DNA from: Microbispora oryzae
GTDB lineage: Bacteria > Actinomycetota > Actinomycetes > Streptosporangiales > Streptosporangiaceae
Direction: 5' to 3'
Assembly (NCBI RefSeq): GCF_017896165.1
Contig: NZ_JAFCNB010000034.1
Location: 1-44,548 of the forward strand
Length of the DNA: 44,548 nt
In this document: piece after piece, positions 25,817 through 34,074 of the stretch
Layout: every line of letters begins with the position of its first letter
Position numbering within the stretch: the stretch's first letter is position 1
Notes under the pieces: model-generated
Databases searched by the model: none
What the model was told of the DNA's origin: nothing
The model's input: only the letters and a program-made list of their open reading frames with translations
Made by a program: the position numbers and the translations under genes

Positions 25817-26881
25817 TCAGCAACGGTGCGGGAAGGCCTCGGCCAGCTTCAGGAAGGTGTCGTTGGCCTCCGGGTCGGCGATCGACACCCGGGCGCCCTC
25901 GTCGCCGTACGGGCGCACGGCGACGCCGGACTCCGCGCACGACTCCGCGAACTCGCCGGTGCGGGCGCCGAGCCGCAGCCAGACGAAGTTGGCCTCGGTC
26001 GGCGGCACGGTCCAGCCCTGCGCCAGCAGGGCCTCCCTCACCCGCGTGCGCTCGGCGACGACCCGCTCGACGCGTTCGAGCAGCTCCCGCTCCGCCTCCA
26101 GGGACGCCAGGGCGGCGGCCTGGGCCAGGTGGTTGACCGCGAAGGGCGTGAGGGTCTTGTGCACCGCGCCCGCCACCGGCTCGTGGCCGATCAGGTAGCC
26201 CACCCGCAGGCCGGCCAGCCCGTACGCCTTCGAGAACGTGCGCATGACGGCGACGTTGGGGCGCTCGCGGTAGAAGCGCAGGCCGTCGGGGACGTCCGTG
26301 TCCCTGACGTACTCGCGGTAGGCCTCGTCGAGCACCACGAGCACATGGTCGGGCACCCGGTCGAGGAACCGCTCGATCTCGGCGGTCCGGTTGACTGTGC
26401 CGGTCGGGTTGTTGGGGTTGCAGACGAAAACCAGCCGGGTGGCCGGAGTGATCGCGGCCGCCATCGCGTCGAGGTCGTGGGTCTCGTCTGTCAGCGGGAC
26501 CTGGACGGGGGTGGTCCCGGCGAGCCCGGCGAGCAGCGGATATGCCTCGAACGACCGCCAGGCGTACACCACCTCGGCCCCCGCCTCCCCGATGGTCTGC
26601 AGCACCTGGGCGGTCACCGACACCGATCCGGCCCCGACGGCCACGTGCTCGAAGGGGACGTCGTATCGCTCGGCGAGCGCCCGCGTGAGCCGTACGGCGC
26701 CGTGGTCGGGATAACGGTGGATCTCACCGGCGGCCCTGGTAATCGCCTCGATCACGGACGGCAGCGGCTCGTAGGGGCTCTCGTTCGACGACAGCTTGTA
26801 CGACCGGCCGTCGGGCGACACCACGGCCCGGCCCGGCTTGTAAGCCGGGACCGTGTCGAGGATGGAGCGGAAACGCGGCAT
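25817..26881 (-). CDS. pat: Aromatic / histidinol-phosphate aminotransferase (Pat/HisC2 type)
   Basis: A protein of 354 residues, a PLP-dependent class I/II aminotransferase. [19 protein letters not shown] and [14 protein letters not shown] near the N-terminus, [43 protein letters not shown], and the PLP lysine in [16 protein letters not shown]. The WRSFEAYP and [18 protein letters not shown] stretches match my memory of mycobacterial Pat (aromatic aminotransferase) better than the HisC of his operons; no his genes are nearby. Either activity is possible. The ATG at 26881 is chosen because TAAGGAAC lies just upstream; the longer frame to 27241 has no support. Confidence 0.92.
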   Translation of the reverse strand: MPRFRSILDTVPAYKPGRAVVSPDGRSYKLSSNESPYEPLPSVIEAITRAAGEIHRYPDHGAVRLTRALAERYDVPFEHVAVGAGSVSVTAQVLQTIGEAGAEVVYAWRSFEAYPLLAGLAGTTPVQVPLTDETHDLDAMAAAITPATRLVFVCNPNNPTGTVNRTAEIERFLDRVPDHVLVVLDEAYREYVRDTDVPDGLRFYRERPNVAVMRTFSKAYGLAGLRVGYLIGHEPVAGAVHKTLTPFAVNHLAQAAALASLEAERELLERVERVVAERTRVREALLAQGWTVPPTEANFVWLRLGARTGEFAESCAESGVAVRPYGDEGARVSIADPEANDTFLKLAEAFPHRC

Positions 26882-26925
26882 GTTCCTTACCTTAGGAGAT
26901 GGCGAGCCGTACCGGCAGAGGCCGC

Positions 26926-26980
26926 GCTCCCGGCGTGCTCCCGGCGTGCTCCCGGCGTGCTCCCGGCGTGCTCCCGGCGT
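26926..26980. repeat. 11-bp tandem repeat, 5 perfect copies
   Basis: GCTCCCGGCGT repeated five times without change, followed by a degenerate sixth start (GCTCGCCCGT). It lies in the 166-bp gap between the divergent aminotransferase and deacetylase genes, 45 bases from the former's start and 67 bases from the latter's. Confidence 0.95.
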
Positions 26981-27033
26981 GCTCGCCCGTCGAAGACGGG
27001 CGCGAGACGCGCCCACAAGGTCGCGAATATCAC

Positions 27034-27039
27034 TAAGAT
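27034..27039 (+). promoter_or_regulatory. -10 element of the deacetylase gene
   Basis: TAAGAT, 8 bases before the ATG at 27048. It supports that start as leaderless and rejects the longer frame through the tandem repeats. Confidence 0.6.
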
Positions 27040-27047
27040 TCGGCGAC

Positions 27048-27839
27048 ATGTGGCGGAAAGTCAGGGTTGTGCTGGCGGGTGCCGGCGTCGTGAGTGTCCT
27101 CTCCGTTCCGGCCGCGGCCGGCGGCGCCGCGGCGACGAGCAGCGCGGCTGTCGGGAACACAACCAGCACAGCCGTCAGCAGAACGACCAGCACCGGCACG
27201 AGCGCCTCGAAGGCCGCCAAGCCGTACTGCGCCACGCACAAGTGCCTGGCCCTGACCTTCGACGACGGCCCCTGGCCCTACACGCCCGCGCTGCTCGACA
27301 CGCTGAAGAAGCACAAGGCCAAGGCGACGTTCTTCGTGCTGGGCCGCAAGGTGGCCAACCGTCCGGAGATGACCCAGCGGATCGTGAACGAGGGCCACGA
27401 GATCGGCAACCACACCTGGACCCATCCGGAGCTGACGAAGCTGTCCGACGAGGAGATCCTCAGCGAGGTCAGCAGCACCTCCGACATCATCCAGAAGACG
27501 ATCGGCACCGCGCCCACGATGATGCGCCCCCCGAGCGGTGCGACGAACTCCCGGGTGGGCGCGCTCATGGCCCAGCTCGGCCTGCCGCAGATCCTGTGGA
27601 CGGGCTCCACCCTCGACTGGCAGGCGCGCAACACCAAGGTGATCGCGAAGCGGACCCTCGCCCTCGCCAAGCGGAACGGCGTCATCCTGCTGCACGACAT
27701 CGTGCCTGAGACGGTGAAGGCGATGCCGGGCGTGCTGACGAAGCTGGAGAAGCAGGGCTACAAGTTCGTCACCGTCACCACGCTCCTGCAGGGGCGCACG
27801 CTGAAGCCCGGCGAGATCTACCCGCCCCGAGGCAAGTGA
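27048..27839 (+). CDS. Exported polysaccharide deacetylase (NodB domain)
   Basis: A protein of 263 residues. Residues 1-24 look like a Sec signal peptide ([20 protein letters not shown], then PAAAGGAA). Residues 25-58 are a Ser/Thr/Ala linker. The NodB domain holds all five motifs: [11 protein letters not shown] (catalytic Asp pair), [10 protein letters not shown] (metal His pair), RPPSGATN, a DWQ motif (STLDWQARN) and VILLHD. A CATHKC pair may be disulphide-bonded. It removes acetyl groups from peptidoglycan or another GlcNAc polymer at the cell surface. Its last 22 bases overlap the convergent acyltransferase gene. It stands at the edge of the surface-polysaccharide locus, so it may trim that polymer. 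Confidence 0.95.
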   Translation: MWRKVRVVLAGAGVVSVLSVPAAAGGAAATSSAAVGNTTSTAVSRTTSTGTSASKAAKPYCATHKCLALTFDDGPWPYTPALLDTLKKHKAKATFFVLGRKVANRPEMTQRIVNEGHEIGNHTWTHPELTKLSDEEILSEVSSTSDIIQKTIGTAPTMMRPPSGATNSRVGALMAQLGLPQILWTGSTLDWQARNTKVIAKRTLALAKRNGVILLHDIVPETVKAMPGVLTKLEKQGYKFVTVTTLLQGRTLKPGEIYPPRGK

Positions 27840-28966
27840 TCGCCGGCGCCGCCGTCACCCGTCTGGACGGCGTCCGCCGCCGGCGCGGCGTCCATCCGGA
27901 GTGAGCGGTCGAGGGCCGCGCGCAGCCGTGGCTGCAGCGGCCGTTCGACCAACCGGTGAACGGCGTACGCGACCAGCACCACGGCGGCCACCACGACCGG
28001 CAGCGTGAGGCGGTTGCCCAGCAGCGGGCGCAGCCACCCGATGAGCAGGAAGCCCAGGTGGTGGTGGAAGAGGTAGAGCGGATAGGTCAGCGCACCGAGC
28101 GCGGTCAGCCAGCGCCAGTCGATCCGGTCGAGCACTCCCGTCGCCACCAACACCATGATCAGGAACTGCAACGAGACGACGGCGACGAGGATGGCGGAGC
28201 CCAGCGCGGTGCCGTATCTGGCGATCGCGGGCGGGTTCTCCCCGAGCAGTTGCACCAGCGCGAGCACCCAGCCCACCCCGACGAACAGCCACGGGAGCAG
28301 CGATCCGCCGAAGCGGTGGACGAGGAACAGGGCCATCCCCGCGATGAAGTACGGCGCGCTGAACGGGATGAGCACCGCCTGGAGCAGGTCGGCGTCGACC
28401 CGCTCGGCCACCGCGAGCAGGAACACCCACGCGCCGAGGAACGCCAGGCAGCGGCGGTAGGTGATACCCACGGCGGCGAAGCCGGCGATCAGCACGTAGA
28501 AGACCAGCTCCTGCCAGAGCGTCCAGTAGACGATCTCCAGGTCGCGAACCCGAAATCCATGCTGGAACATCGTCAGGTTGGCCAGCAGCTCGGCGAACGT
28601 CGGGCGGTGGTCGGTGACGAGCCCGCAGACCGCCAGCCCGCCAAGCACGAGCACGCTCGCCCAGTAGGCCGGGTAGAGCCGGGCGATCCGGGACGCGGCG
28701 AAGTCTCCCGGCCCACGGCCCCACGCGCTCATCAGGATCACGAAGCCGCTGATGAGGAAGAACAGCCGCACTCCGTACACGCCGAACATGGTGACCGCGC
28801 TCAGCGCGGGAAAGGCGTTCGGCGTCCCCCACGCGCGCGTCTCGCCGAAATGGAACAGGACCACCGACAGTGCCGCGCAGAACCTCAGCAGATCGAGTAC
28901 GCGCAGTCGCGGTGACGTGACGGATTTGGCCGGCGCAGGGGAAATGCGCGGGGCCGCAACGACCAT
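27818..28966 (-). CDS. Acyltransferase 3 family membrane protein
   Basis: A protein of 382 residues with about ten membrane helices. N-terminal LRVLDLLRFCAALSVVLFHFGE carries the conserved Arg and catalytic-type His of the OafA/acyltransferase-3 family; RLYPAYWASVLV is the second family landmark (R-x-x-P-x-Y/W). These enzymes O-acetylate surface sugars, peptidoglycan or antibiotics. The ATG at 28966 is chosen because TATATT ends 7 bases before it. The longer frame to 29080 contains a Cys-rich segment that looks unlike the family. The gene is part of the polysaccharide locus and convergent with the deacetylase. Confidence 0.9.
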   Translation of the reverse strand: MVVAAPRISPAPAKSVTSPRLRVLDLLRFCAALSVVLFHFGETRAWGTPNAFPALSAVTMFGVYGVRLFFLISGFVILMSAWGRGPGDFAASRIARLYPAYWASVLVLGGLAVCGLVTDHRPTFAELLANLTMFQHGFRVRDLEIVYWTLWQELVFYVLIAGFAAVGITYRRCLAFLGAWVFLLAVAERVDADLLQAVLIPFSAPYFIAGMALFLVHRFGGSLLPWLFVGVGWVLALVQLLGENPPAIARYGTALGSAILVAVVSLQFLIMVLVATGVLDRIDWRWLTALGALTYPLYLFHHHLGFLLIGWLRPLLGNRLTLPVVVAAVVLVAYAVHRLVERPLQPRLRAALDRSLRMDAAPAADAVQTGDGGAGDHLPRGG

Positions 28967-28973
28967 ATGCCGG

Positions 28974-28979
28974 AATATA
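28974..28979 (-). promoter_or_regulatory. -10 element of the acyltransferase gene
   Basis: TATATT on the minus strand, 7 bases before the ATG at 28966. Confidence 0.55.
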
Positions 28980-29036
28980 TCCTTAAAGATCCCTTGGAGA
29001 GTGCCGAATCTTCCCAAAGAGTGACAGGTCGGGCCC

Positions 29037-29702
29037 CTACATCCGGAGCATCGGCGGATGCAGAAGCACGGCCGGGCCACGGCGGTAGAGCATGGCGGGC
29101 CGGCCGCCGTCGCGGGTGGTGGTGTGCCCGGTCGGCGCCAGGAATCCCTCGGTCTTGGTGACCTTGCGGTGGAAGTTGCGGGGATCGAGGGGGCGGCCCC
29201 ACACGATCTCGTACACCCTGCGCAGTTCCGCGACGGTGAACTCGGGCGGGCAGAAGGCCGCGCCGAGCGGGGTGTACTCCAGCTTGGCCCTGGCCCGCTC
29301 CACCCCGTCGAGCATGATGCGCCGGTGGTCGAAGGCCATCGCGGTCAGCTCGTCGACCGGCTGCCAGCTCATGTGCGCCTCGGTGGAGGCGGGCAGATCG
29401 GGGGCGAGGCCGAGATAGGCCACGCTCACCACCCGCTGGCGCGGATCGCGATCCGGATACCCGTACGTCTGGAGCTGCTCCAGGTGGACCGGCGCGCCGG
29501 GAAGGCCGGCACGCTCGGCGAGAACGCGGGCGGCCGCCGCCGGCAGGTCCTCCTCCAGCTTGATGAAGCCGCCGGACAGCGCCCACCGGCCCTCGTACGG
29601 AGGCCGGTCGCGCCGCCAGACCAACGCACTGAGCTGCTGGGACCGGACGGTGAGCACGACCAGATCCACGCTGACGGGAATACGCGGGATCACGGGGAGC
29701 AC
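29037..29702 (-). CDS. Nudix-domain protein with C-terminal wHTH-like half (NrtR-like), degenerate Nudix box
   Basis: A protein of 221 residues. Residues 8-140 form a Nudix fold. The Nudix box reads GFIKLEEDLPAAAARVL, then AERAGL: the G, first E, R and one E are kept, but the first E of REUxEE is Val and the last is Arg, so metal binding and hydrolysis are probably lost. Residues 145-215 (FTVAELRRVYEIVWGRPLD, then NFHRKVTKTEGFL) match the winged-helix end of NrtR-type regulators. A sugar- or ADP-ribose-sensing repressor is therefore more likely than an enzyme. The start is GTG; the gene begins 1 base after the stop of the DUF4434 gene, so both share a transcript. Confidence 0.85.
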   Translation of the reverse strand: MLPVIPRIPVSVDLVVLTVRSQQLSALVWRRDRPPYEGRWALSGGFIKLEEDLPAAAARVLAERAGLPGAPVHLEQLQTYGYPDRDPRQRVVSVAYLGLAPDLPASTEAHMSWQPVDELTAMAFDHRRIMLDGVERARAKLEYTPLGAAFCPPEFTVAELRRVYEIVWGRPLDPRNFHRKVTKTEGFLAPTGHTTTRDGGRPAMLYRRGPAVLLHPPMLRM

Positions 29703-29703
29703 G

Positions 29704-31545
29704 CTACACGGAATTGTGGAAGTAGACCGGCTCCGCCGCTTTCCGGCCGTCCGGCGAGGTGACGTCGATCCGCACCCACGCCCCGTCCGGCACGGTCGCC
29801 CAGTCGACCGGAATCCAGATCCTCTCGGTGCCGGGGGGCAGGCCGGGCACGGCGGCGGGGTCGTGCCAGCCGACCGTCGCCGAGTCGACGACGCGCGGCG
29901 TGTCGAGGCCCGGCCAGCTCAGCGTCACCTTGCTCTGGTTCAGGTGGAAGCCCCTGATCTCCAGGCCGTCCTGGATCTGGCGCTGCTGACGCCGCGCCTC
30001 GACCGCGATGGGCCGGTCCCAGTCGCTCGCGATCTCCTCCGAAAGCGAGGGCGACCCGCAGGTGAAGAAGTCGCTCCACATGTACGAGATGATCTTCGAC
30101 ACGTACGGCCCGGCGAGGGCCACCTGGGTGTCCAGCCGCGGCTTGTCGGTCCGGCCACGGGTGCCCTGGCGGCCGCAGGGCTCGGTGCCCGACGGCTCGA
30201 ACGCCTCCACGTTGGCCCACAGTTGCACCGGCACGCCTTCCTGGGCCAGCTCGTCCCGCGCCTGGGCCATCGCCCGGTAGTAGTCGCGGGTGGAGCCGTA
30301 GTAGGCCGTGTTGTAGGTGCTCTCGCCGACCACGGGCTTGAGCCGGTCGTCCACCGGCTGGTTCTTCCAGTTCGGCCAGAAGAGGCCGACCTTGCCGGTG
30401 CCCCGGCCGTCCTGGGGGGCGATGATGCCCACCCCGGTCTTCGCGAGCGCCTTGAAGCCCTTCGCCACCTGTCCCGGCGTGGAGGTGTACTTGAGCCGCC
30501 GGCGGCTGTCGATGTACGGGCTGACGAGGATGGGCTTGCCCGGCAGTTCCTGCTCCACGATGCGGTGCTGCTCGGCGTACACCTGGAGGGTCTGCACCTT
30601 CGACGGGTCGGGCCAGTCCCTGATCTGCAGCTCGAACGGCTGGTAGACGCCGCCGAGCGACTCGCGTCCGCTGAACCGGTCGCCGTAGTCCTGCAGGATC
30701 CGCCGGGTCAGCGTCGTCAGCGTGCCGATGTGCCGCGGGTCGGCGCGGGTCGACTCGACCGGGTCGCGCGGCGCGAGCGGCAACGCGGGGAAGACCTTGA
30801 TGCCGAACCTGTCGCCCAGGTCGAGGAGCTGGGTGAGGCTGTCCTGGGTGCCCGCCGAGACGAGGATCAGGTGGTAGGCGCGACCCCTGGTCTTGAAGTC
30901 GCACGTCGGGTCGTCCGACCCGTCCTCCGGCGCGATCAGCCGGTAGAAGACCGCGCCGCCGGCCACGATCTTCCGCTCCATCTCCGGACAGCGGAAGATG
31001 CCGGGACCGTACTGCTCGTCCGTCCGGTACGTGTACGTCCAGGAGATCCGGTTGCCCGGGTTGGCGGCCGTGAGGTCCTTCTCGGCCGCCTGCACGCAGG
31101 TGAGGCCGTTCTCCTGGCACAGCGCGAAGCGGCCGTCGGGCTTGAGGTCCTTCTGCGGATCCTTTTCGTCGATCTTCTCCAGCACCCGGCCCTGGTCGTC
31201 CACCGACCGCGGCGACAACCCGAAGCCGAGCCGCACGACCGTGTCACCGCCGACGCGGTGGATGGCCTCCAGCTGACGACGCCAGGTGCAGGGGTCCGAC
31301 GTGGGGATCAGCCAGTAACCGCTGACCGGGTACGGCGTGGTGGCGACGGTCTGGAATGTCCCGCAGGGGTCCGTGAACGCGCTCGCCGTCGGTTTCCCCG
31401 GGGAGGGCGACGGGGCCGGGGTGGCCGGTGAGGTCGAACCTGTCTCGACGATCGCCGAGCGGCCCGGGTCGTCCCTGAGGACGATCACCAGAGATGCCAC
31501 ACCAGCGAGAATCGCCACACCCAGGACCAGAGTGAGCCAGCGCAC
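29704..31545 (-). CDS. Exported DUF4434-like (glycosidase-fold) protein
   Basis: A protein of 613 residues. Residues 4-24 form a signal anchor (WLTLVLGVAILAGVASLVIV), then a Pro/Ser/Thr linker to residue 55. The outer part looks like a TIM-barrel, DUF4434-like domain (SGYWLIPTSDPCTWRRQLEA at the start; later YRAMAQARDELAQEG and VQLWANVEAFEP), and ends in a beta-rich module of about 100 residues. The family is linked to glycoside hydrolases but has no proven activity; possible catalytic acids cannot be assigned here. Four or more Cys could pair outside the cell. GTG start with TAGTGT 7 bases upstream. Probably trims or anchors the polymer made by neighbouring genes. Confidence 0.82.
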   Translation of the reverse strand: MRWLTLVLGVAILAGVASLVIVLRDDPGRSAIVETGSTSPATPAPSPSPGKPTASAFTDPCGTFQTVATTPYPVSGYWLIPTSDPCTWRRQLEAIHRVGGDTVVRLGFGLSPRSVDDQGRVLEKIDEKDPQKDLKPDGRFALCQENGLTCVQAAEKDLTAANPGNRISWTYTYRTDEQYGPGIFRCPEMERKIVAGGAVFYRLIAPEDGSDDPTCDFKTRGRAYHLILVSAGTQDSLTQLLDLGDRFGIKVFPALPLAPRDPVESTRADPRHIGTLTTLTRRILQDYGDRFSGRESLGGVYQPFELQIRDWPDPSKVQTLQVYAEQHRIVEQELPGKPILVSPYIDSRRRLKYTSTPGQVAKGFKALAKTGVGIIAPQDGRGTGKVGLFWPNWKNQPVDDRLKPVVGESTYNTAYYGSTRDYYRAMAQARDELAQEGVPVQLWANVEAFEPSGTEPCGRQGTRGRTDKPRLDTQVALAGPYVSKIISYMWSDFFTCGSPSLSEEIASDWDRPIAVEARRQQRQIQDGLEIRGFHLNQSKVTLSWPGLDTPRVVDSATVGWHDPAAVPGLPPGTERIWIPVDWATVPDGAWVRIDVTSPDGRKAAEPVYFHNSV

Positions 31546-31552
31546 GTTCAGG

Positions 31553-31558
31553 ACACTA
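31553..31558 (-). promoter_or_regulatory. -10 element of the DUF4434/Nudix operon
   Basis: TAGTGT on the minus strand, 7 bases before the GTG at 31545; leaderless. Confidence 0.55.
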
Positions 31559-31610
31559 CCGCCCGTCGTTCATGGACATACCGCACAAACCCGGCGTGTT
31601 CAGCTGCTGT

Positions 31611-32699
31611 TCAGCTCTTGACGCCCGCCCAGGCCTCAAGCTGCGTGACGAACCGCCTGGCGGAGTTGGGCCAGTGGTGGTTGGCCCGCGCGGCGGCGTA
31701 GCCGCGGCCGCCCGTGCCCCGCCGTTCGAAGGCGTTGTCCCTGAGGCGCAGCACCGCACGCGCCACGGCGGGAGCGTCCTCCCACGGCACCACGACGCCG
31801 CACTGATACCGCTCCACGAGCTCCACGGCCCGTGGGGACGGCGTTGTGATCACGGGAATGCCGTGCGCCATGTACTCCACGATCTTGGTAGGCATGGAGT
31901 GGCGATAGTTGGGCTCGTCGTGCAGGAGGGACAGCCCCGCCAGGGCGCCGTCGAGCCGCTTGAGCGCCTCGTCGTTCGGCATGAAGTCGCGCCACTCCAG
32001 CAGGCCGCTCTCGACCGCGTCGTTGAGCAGCGGGCGGCTCTGCGGGTCGGCGTAGCCGATGAGTTCCACCGCGACGCGGTGCGGCTGGAGCAGCCGGGCG
32101 ACCTCCACGGCCTCCTGGACGCCCCGGGCCTCCGACAGCCAGCCCAGATAGACGACGCGGTCGTCACCGGGCGGGCTGACGCTGGCGGGCACCCACGTCT
32201 CGTTGGGCACCACGAGATGGGCCTGCTTGAACCGGCCGGCGTACGCCGCCTCGGCCAGCAGCAGGTGCAGGTGGCGCTCGGCGGTTCCCTCCATCATCCG
32301 GGCCAGGAACCGCATCGGCGGGCGCAGGAACGACGGCAGCCACGGCTTCAGGGAGAGCGTGGCGGGCGTGTCCTCGTGGACGTCCCACACCACCGGCGGG
32401 CGGCCGCGGACCCCGGCCACCGCGAACAGCAGCTCGGGGTCGTGGATGAGCGCGAGGTCCACCTTGCCGCGCATGCTCTTGAACAGCCTGCGGGCGGCCC
32501 GGACGGCCGCGACGCGCCGCCGCTCCGCGGCCCTCGGCAGATCGACCCCGTTGACCCACGACCGGGGCACGACCCCGCGCGCCGTGTACGGCGCCGCGTA
32601 CGTGACCTCATGACCGGCGTCGACGAGGGCCCGGATCTGCCGGTGCAGGATCCGGGCGTCCTCGGGATGATGCACCACGGTCATGACGAGCACGTGCAC
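31611..32699 (-). CDS. Glycosyltransferase, GT4 type
   Basis: A protein of 362 residues with a GT-B fold. The N-terminal domain starts HVLVMTVVHHPEDARILHRQ (acceptor-side Rossmann), with DLALIHDPELLF and VVWDVHEDTPATL. The C-terminal donor domain has VVYLGWLSEARGVQEAVEVA (family signature near GxxSxxKG), RDFMPNDEALKRL and the E-x7-E-like PTKIVEYMAHGIPVITTPSP. Cytosolic, perhaps membrane-associated; donor sugar unknown. GTG start with AGGAAGGG a few bases upstream. It lies 14 bases after the dehydrogenase gene and is therefore probably co-transcribed with it. Confidence 0.93.
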   Translation of the reverse strand: MHVLVMTVVHHPEDARILHRQIRALVDAGHEVTYAAPYTARGVVPRSWVNGVDLPRAAERRRVAAVRAARRLFKSMRGKVDLALIHDPELLFAVAGVRGRPPVVWDVHEDTPATLSLKPWLPSFLRPPMRFLARMMEGTAERHLHLLLAEAAYAGRFKQAHLVVPNETWVPASVSPPGDDRVVYLGWLSEARGVQEAVEVARLLQPHRVAVELIGYADPQSRPLLNDAVESGLLEWRDFMPNDEALKRLDGALAGLSLLHDEPNYRHSMPTKIVEYMAHGIPVITTPSPRAVELVERYQCGVVVPWEDAPAVARAVLRLRDNAFERRGTGGRGYAAARANHHWPNSARRFVTQLEAWAGVKS

Positions 32700-32713
32700 G
32701 TGCGGGACCCTTC

Positions 32714-33976
32714 CTACAGCCGCTCGACGCGATCGCTCGTGGTGAGCACGCCTCGCGTGTCCAGCACGAGCCCGGCCTGTTCCTCCACCAGAGCGAGGTC
32801 GAACGCGGAGTGCTGCTGGAGCAGCACGGTCACGTCGGCGCCTGCCACGGCCTCACCGAGGTCGGTCTCGCGGCGGATCTCCCTGCCCTCGACCGTCCAC
32901 TCCTTGACGTACGGGTCGCAGTACACCAGCTCGGCGCCGAGCTCCAGGAGCGCCTCGGCGACCGGGATCGCGGGCGTCTCACGCTCGTCGGCGATGTCCG
33001 GCTTGTACGTGACGCCCAGGAGCAGCACGCGCGAGCCGTTGACGGGCTTGCGAGCCCTGTTGAGCAGCCGCTGCACGCGGGCCACCACGTACGACGGCAT
33101 CCGCTCGTTGATCTCCTGGGCCAGCTCGACGAACCGGAAGGGATAACCCAGCTTGCGGACCGTGTACGAGAGGTACGACGGGTCCACGGGGATGCAGTGC
33201 CCGCCGACGCCCGGCCCCGGGAGGAACTTCTGGAAGCCGAAGGGCTTGGTCGAGGCGGCCTCGATGGACTCCCAGAGGTTCACCCCGAGCTCGTCACAGA
33301 AGATCGCCATCTCGTTCACGAGCGCGATGTTGACGTGCCGGTAGGTGTTCTCCAGCAGCTTGGCCATCTCCGCCTCGCGGGTGCCGCTCACCGGCACGAC
33401 CCGCTCGACGAACTGGGCGTAGAAGGCCGCCGCCCGCTCCTTGCAGACGGTCGTGTATCCACCCACGACCTTGGGCGTGTTCCGCAGGCCGAACTTCGGG
33501 TTGCCCGGATCGATCCGCTCGGGTGAGAAGGCGAGGTGGAAACCCTCGCCGGCGGTCAGCCCCGACTCCTCCAGGATCGGCCGCACCACCTCGTCGGTGG
33601 TGCCCGGCCACGTGGTGGACTCGAGCACGACCAGCGTCCCCGGCTGAAGATGCTTGGCGACGGTCCGGGTAGCCCCCTCCACCGCCGACAGGTCGGGACG
33701 GTGGTCCTCGTCGAGCGGGGTGGGAACGCAGATGACGATCGTGCCGGAGCGGGCCAGCACGGAGGCGTCGAGGGTGGGCGTGAACCCGCCCGCCAGCATC
33801 GCGTCGAGATCGGCGTCGGTCAGGTCGTCGATGTAGGACTGACCGGCCGTGAGGGCGTCGACCTTGGCGGGGTCGACGTCCAGGCCGGCGACCCGCAGAC
33901 CGGCCGCGGTGGCCTCCTTGGCCAGCGGCATGCCCACGTAACCAAGCCCGATGATCGTGAGATCGAAGGCCGTCAC
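32714..33976 (-). CDS. wecC: Nucleotide-sugar dehydrogenase (UDP-ManNAc or UDP-glucose 6-dehydrogenase, WecC-like)
   Basis: A protein of 420 residues that oxidises the C6 alcohol of a UDP-sugar to the acid with two NAD+. N-terminal LTIIGLGYVGMPLAKEA (NAD loop); middle VVLESTTWPGTTDE; conserved KLLENTYRHVNIALVNE; catalytic Cys in GPGVGGHCIPVDPSYLSY; C-terminal LLLGVTYKPDIADERETPA. The WecC/WbpA-type features and the UDP-GlcNAc 2-epimerase gene nearby favour UDP-ManNAc as substrate; UDP-Glc or UDP-GlcNAc cannot be ruled out. GTG at 33976 chosen (conserved N-terminus begins there); a GTG at 34003 would add nine atypical residues. Overlap with the convergent or neighbouring genes is absent. Confidence 0.92.
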   Translation of the reverse strand: MTAFDLTIIGLGYVGMPLAKEATAAGLRVAGLDVDPAKVDALTAGQSYIDDLTDADLDAMLAGGFTPTLDASVLARSGTIVICVPTPLDEDHRPDLSAVEGATRTVAKHLQPGTLVVLESTTWPGTTDEVVRPILEESGLTAGEGFHLAFSPERIDPGNPKFGLRNTPKVVGGYTTVCKERAAAFYAQFVERVVPVSGTREAEMAKLLENTYRHVNIALVNEMAIFCDELGVNLWESIEAASTKPFGFQKFLPGPGVGGHCIPVDPSYLSYTVRKLGYPFRFVELAQEINERMPSYVVARVQRLLNRARKPVNGSRVLLLGVTYKPDIADERETPAIPVAEALLELGAELVYCDPYVKEWTVEGREIRRETDLGEAVAGADVTVLLQQHSAFDLALVEEQAGLVLDTRGVLTTSDRVERL

Positions 33977-34032
33977 GGCGTGACCTGAGGGCGGAAACAA
34001 CACTTCATGGTGGCAAAGGTTATCTCAACTCA

Positions 34033-34052
34033 GCACCAGGCATGCCTGATGC
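34033..34052. promoter_or_regulatory. 20-bp near-perfect palindrome upstream of the dehydrogenase gene
   Basis: GCACCAGGCA followed by TGCCTGATGC (one mismatch; core CAGGCATGCCTG is perfect). It lies 57 bases before the dehydrogenase start and 22 bases after the stop of the upstream glycosyltransferase gene, so it could be an operator or a weak terminator. Confidence 0.5.
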
Positions 34053-34074
34053 CACTACATCGGACATCTACTGA

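Noticed and set aside
26926..26980. CRISPR array
   Set aside because: Units are 11 bp, directly adjacent and without spacers, so this is a simple tandem repeat.
28967..29080. N-terminal extension of the acyltransferase
   Set aside because: It is Cys/Arg-rich, overlaps the Nudix gene and contains the TATATT -10.
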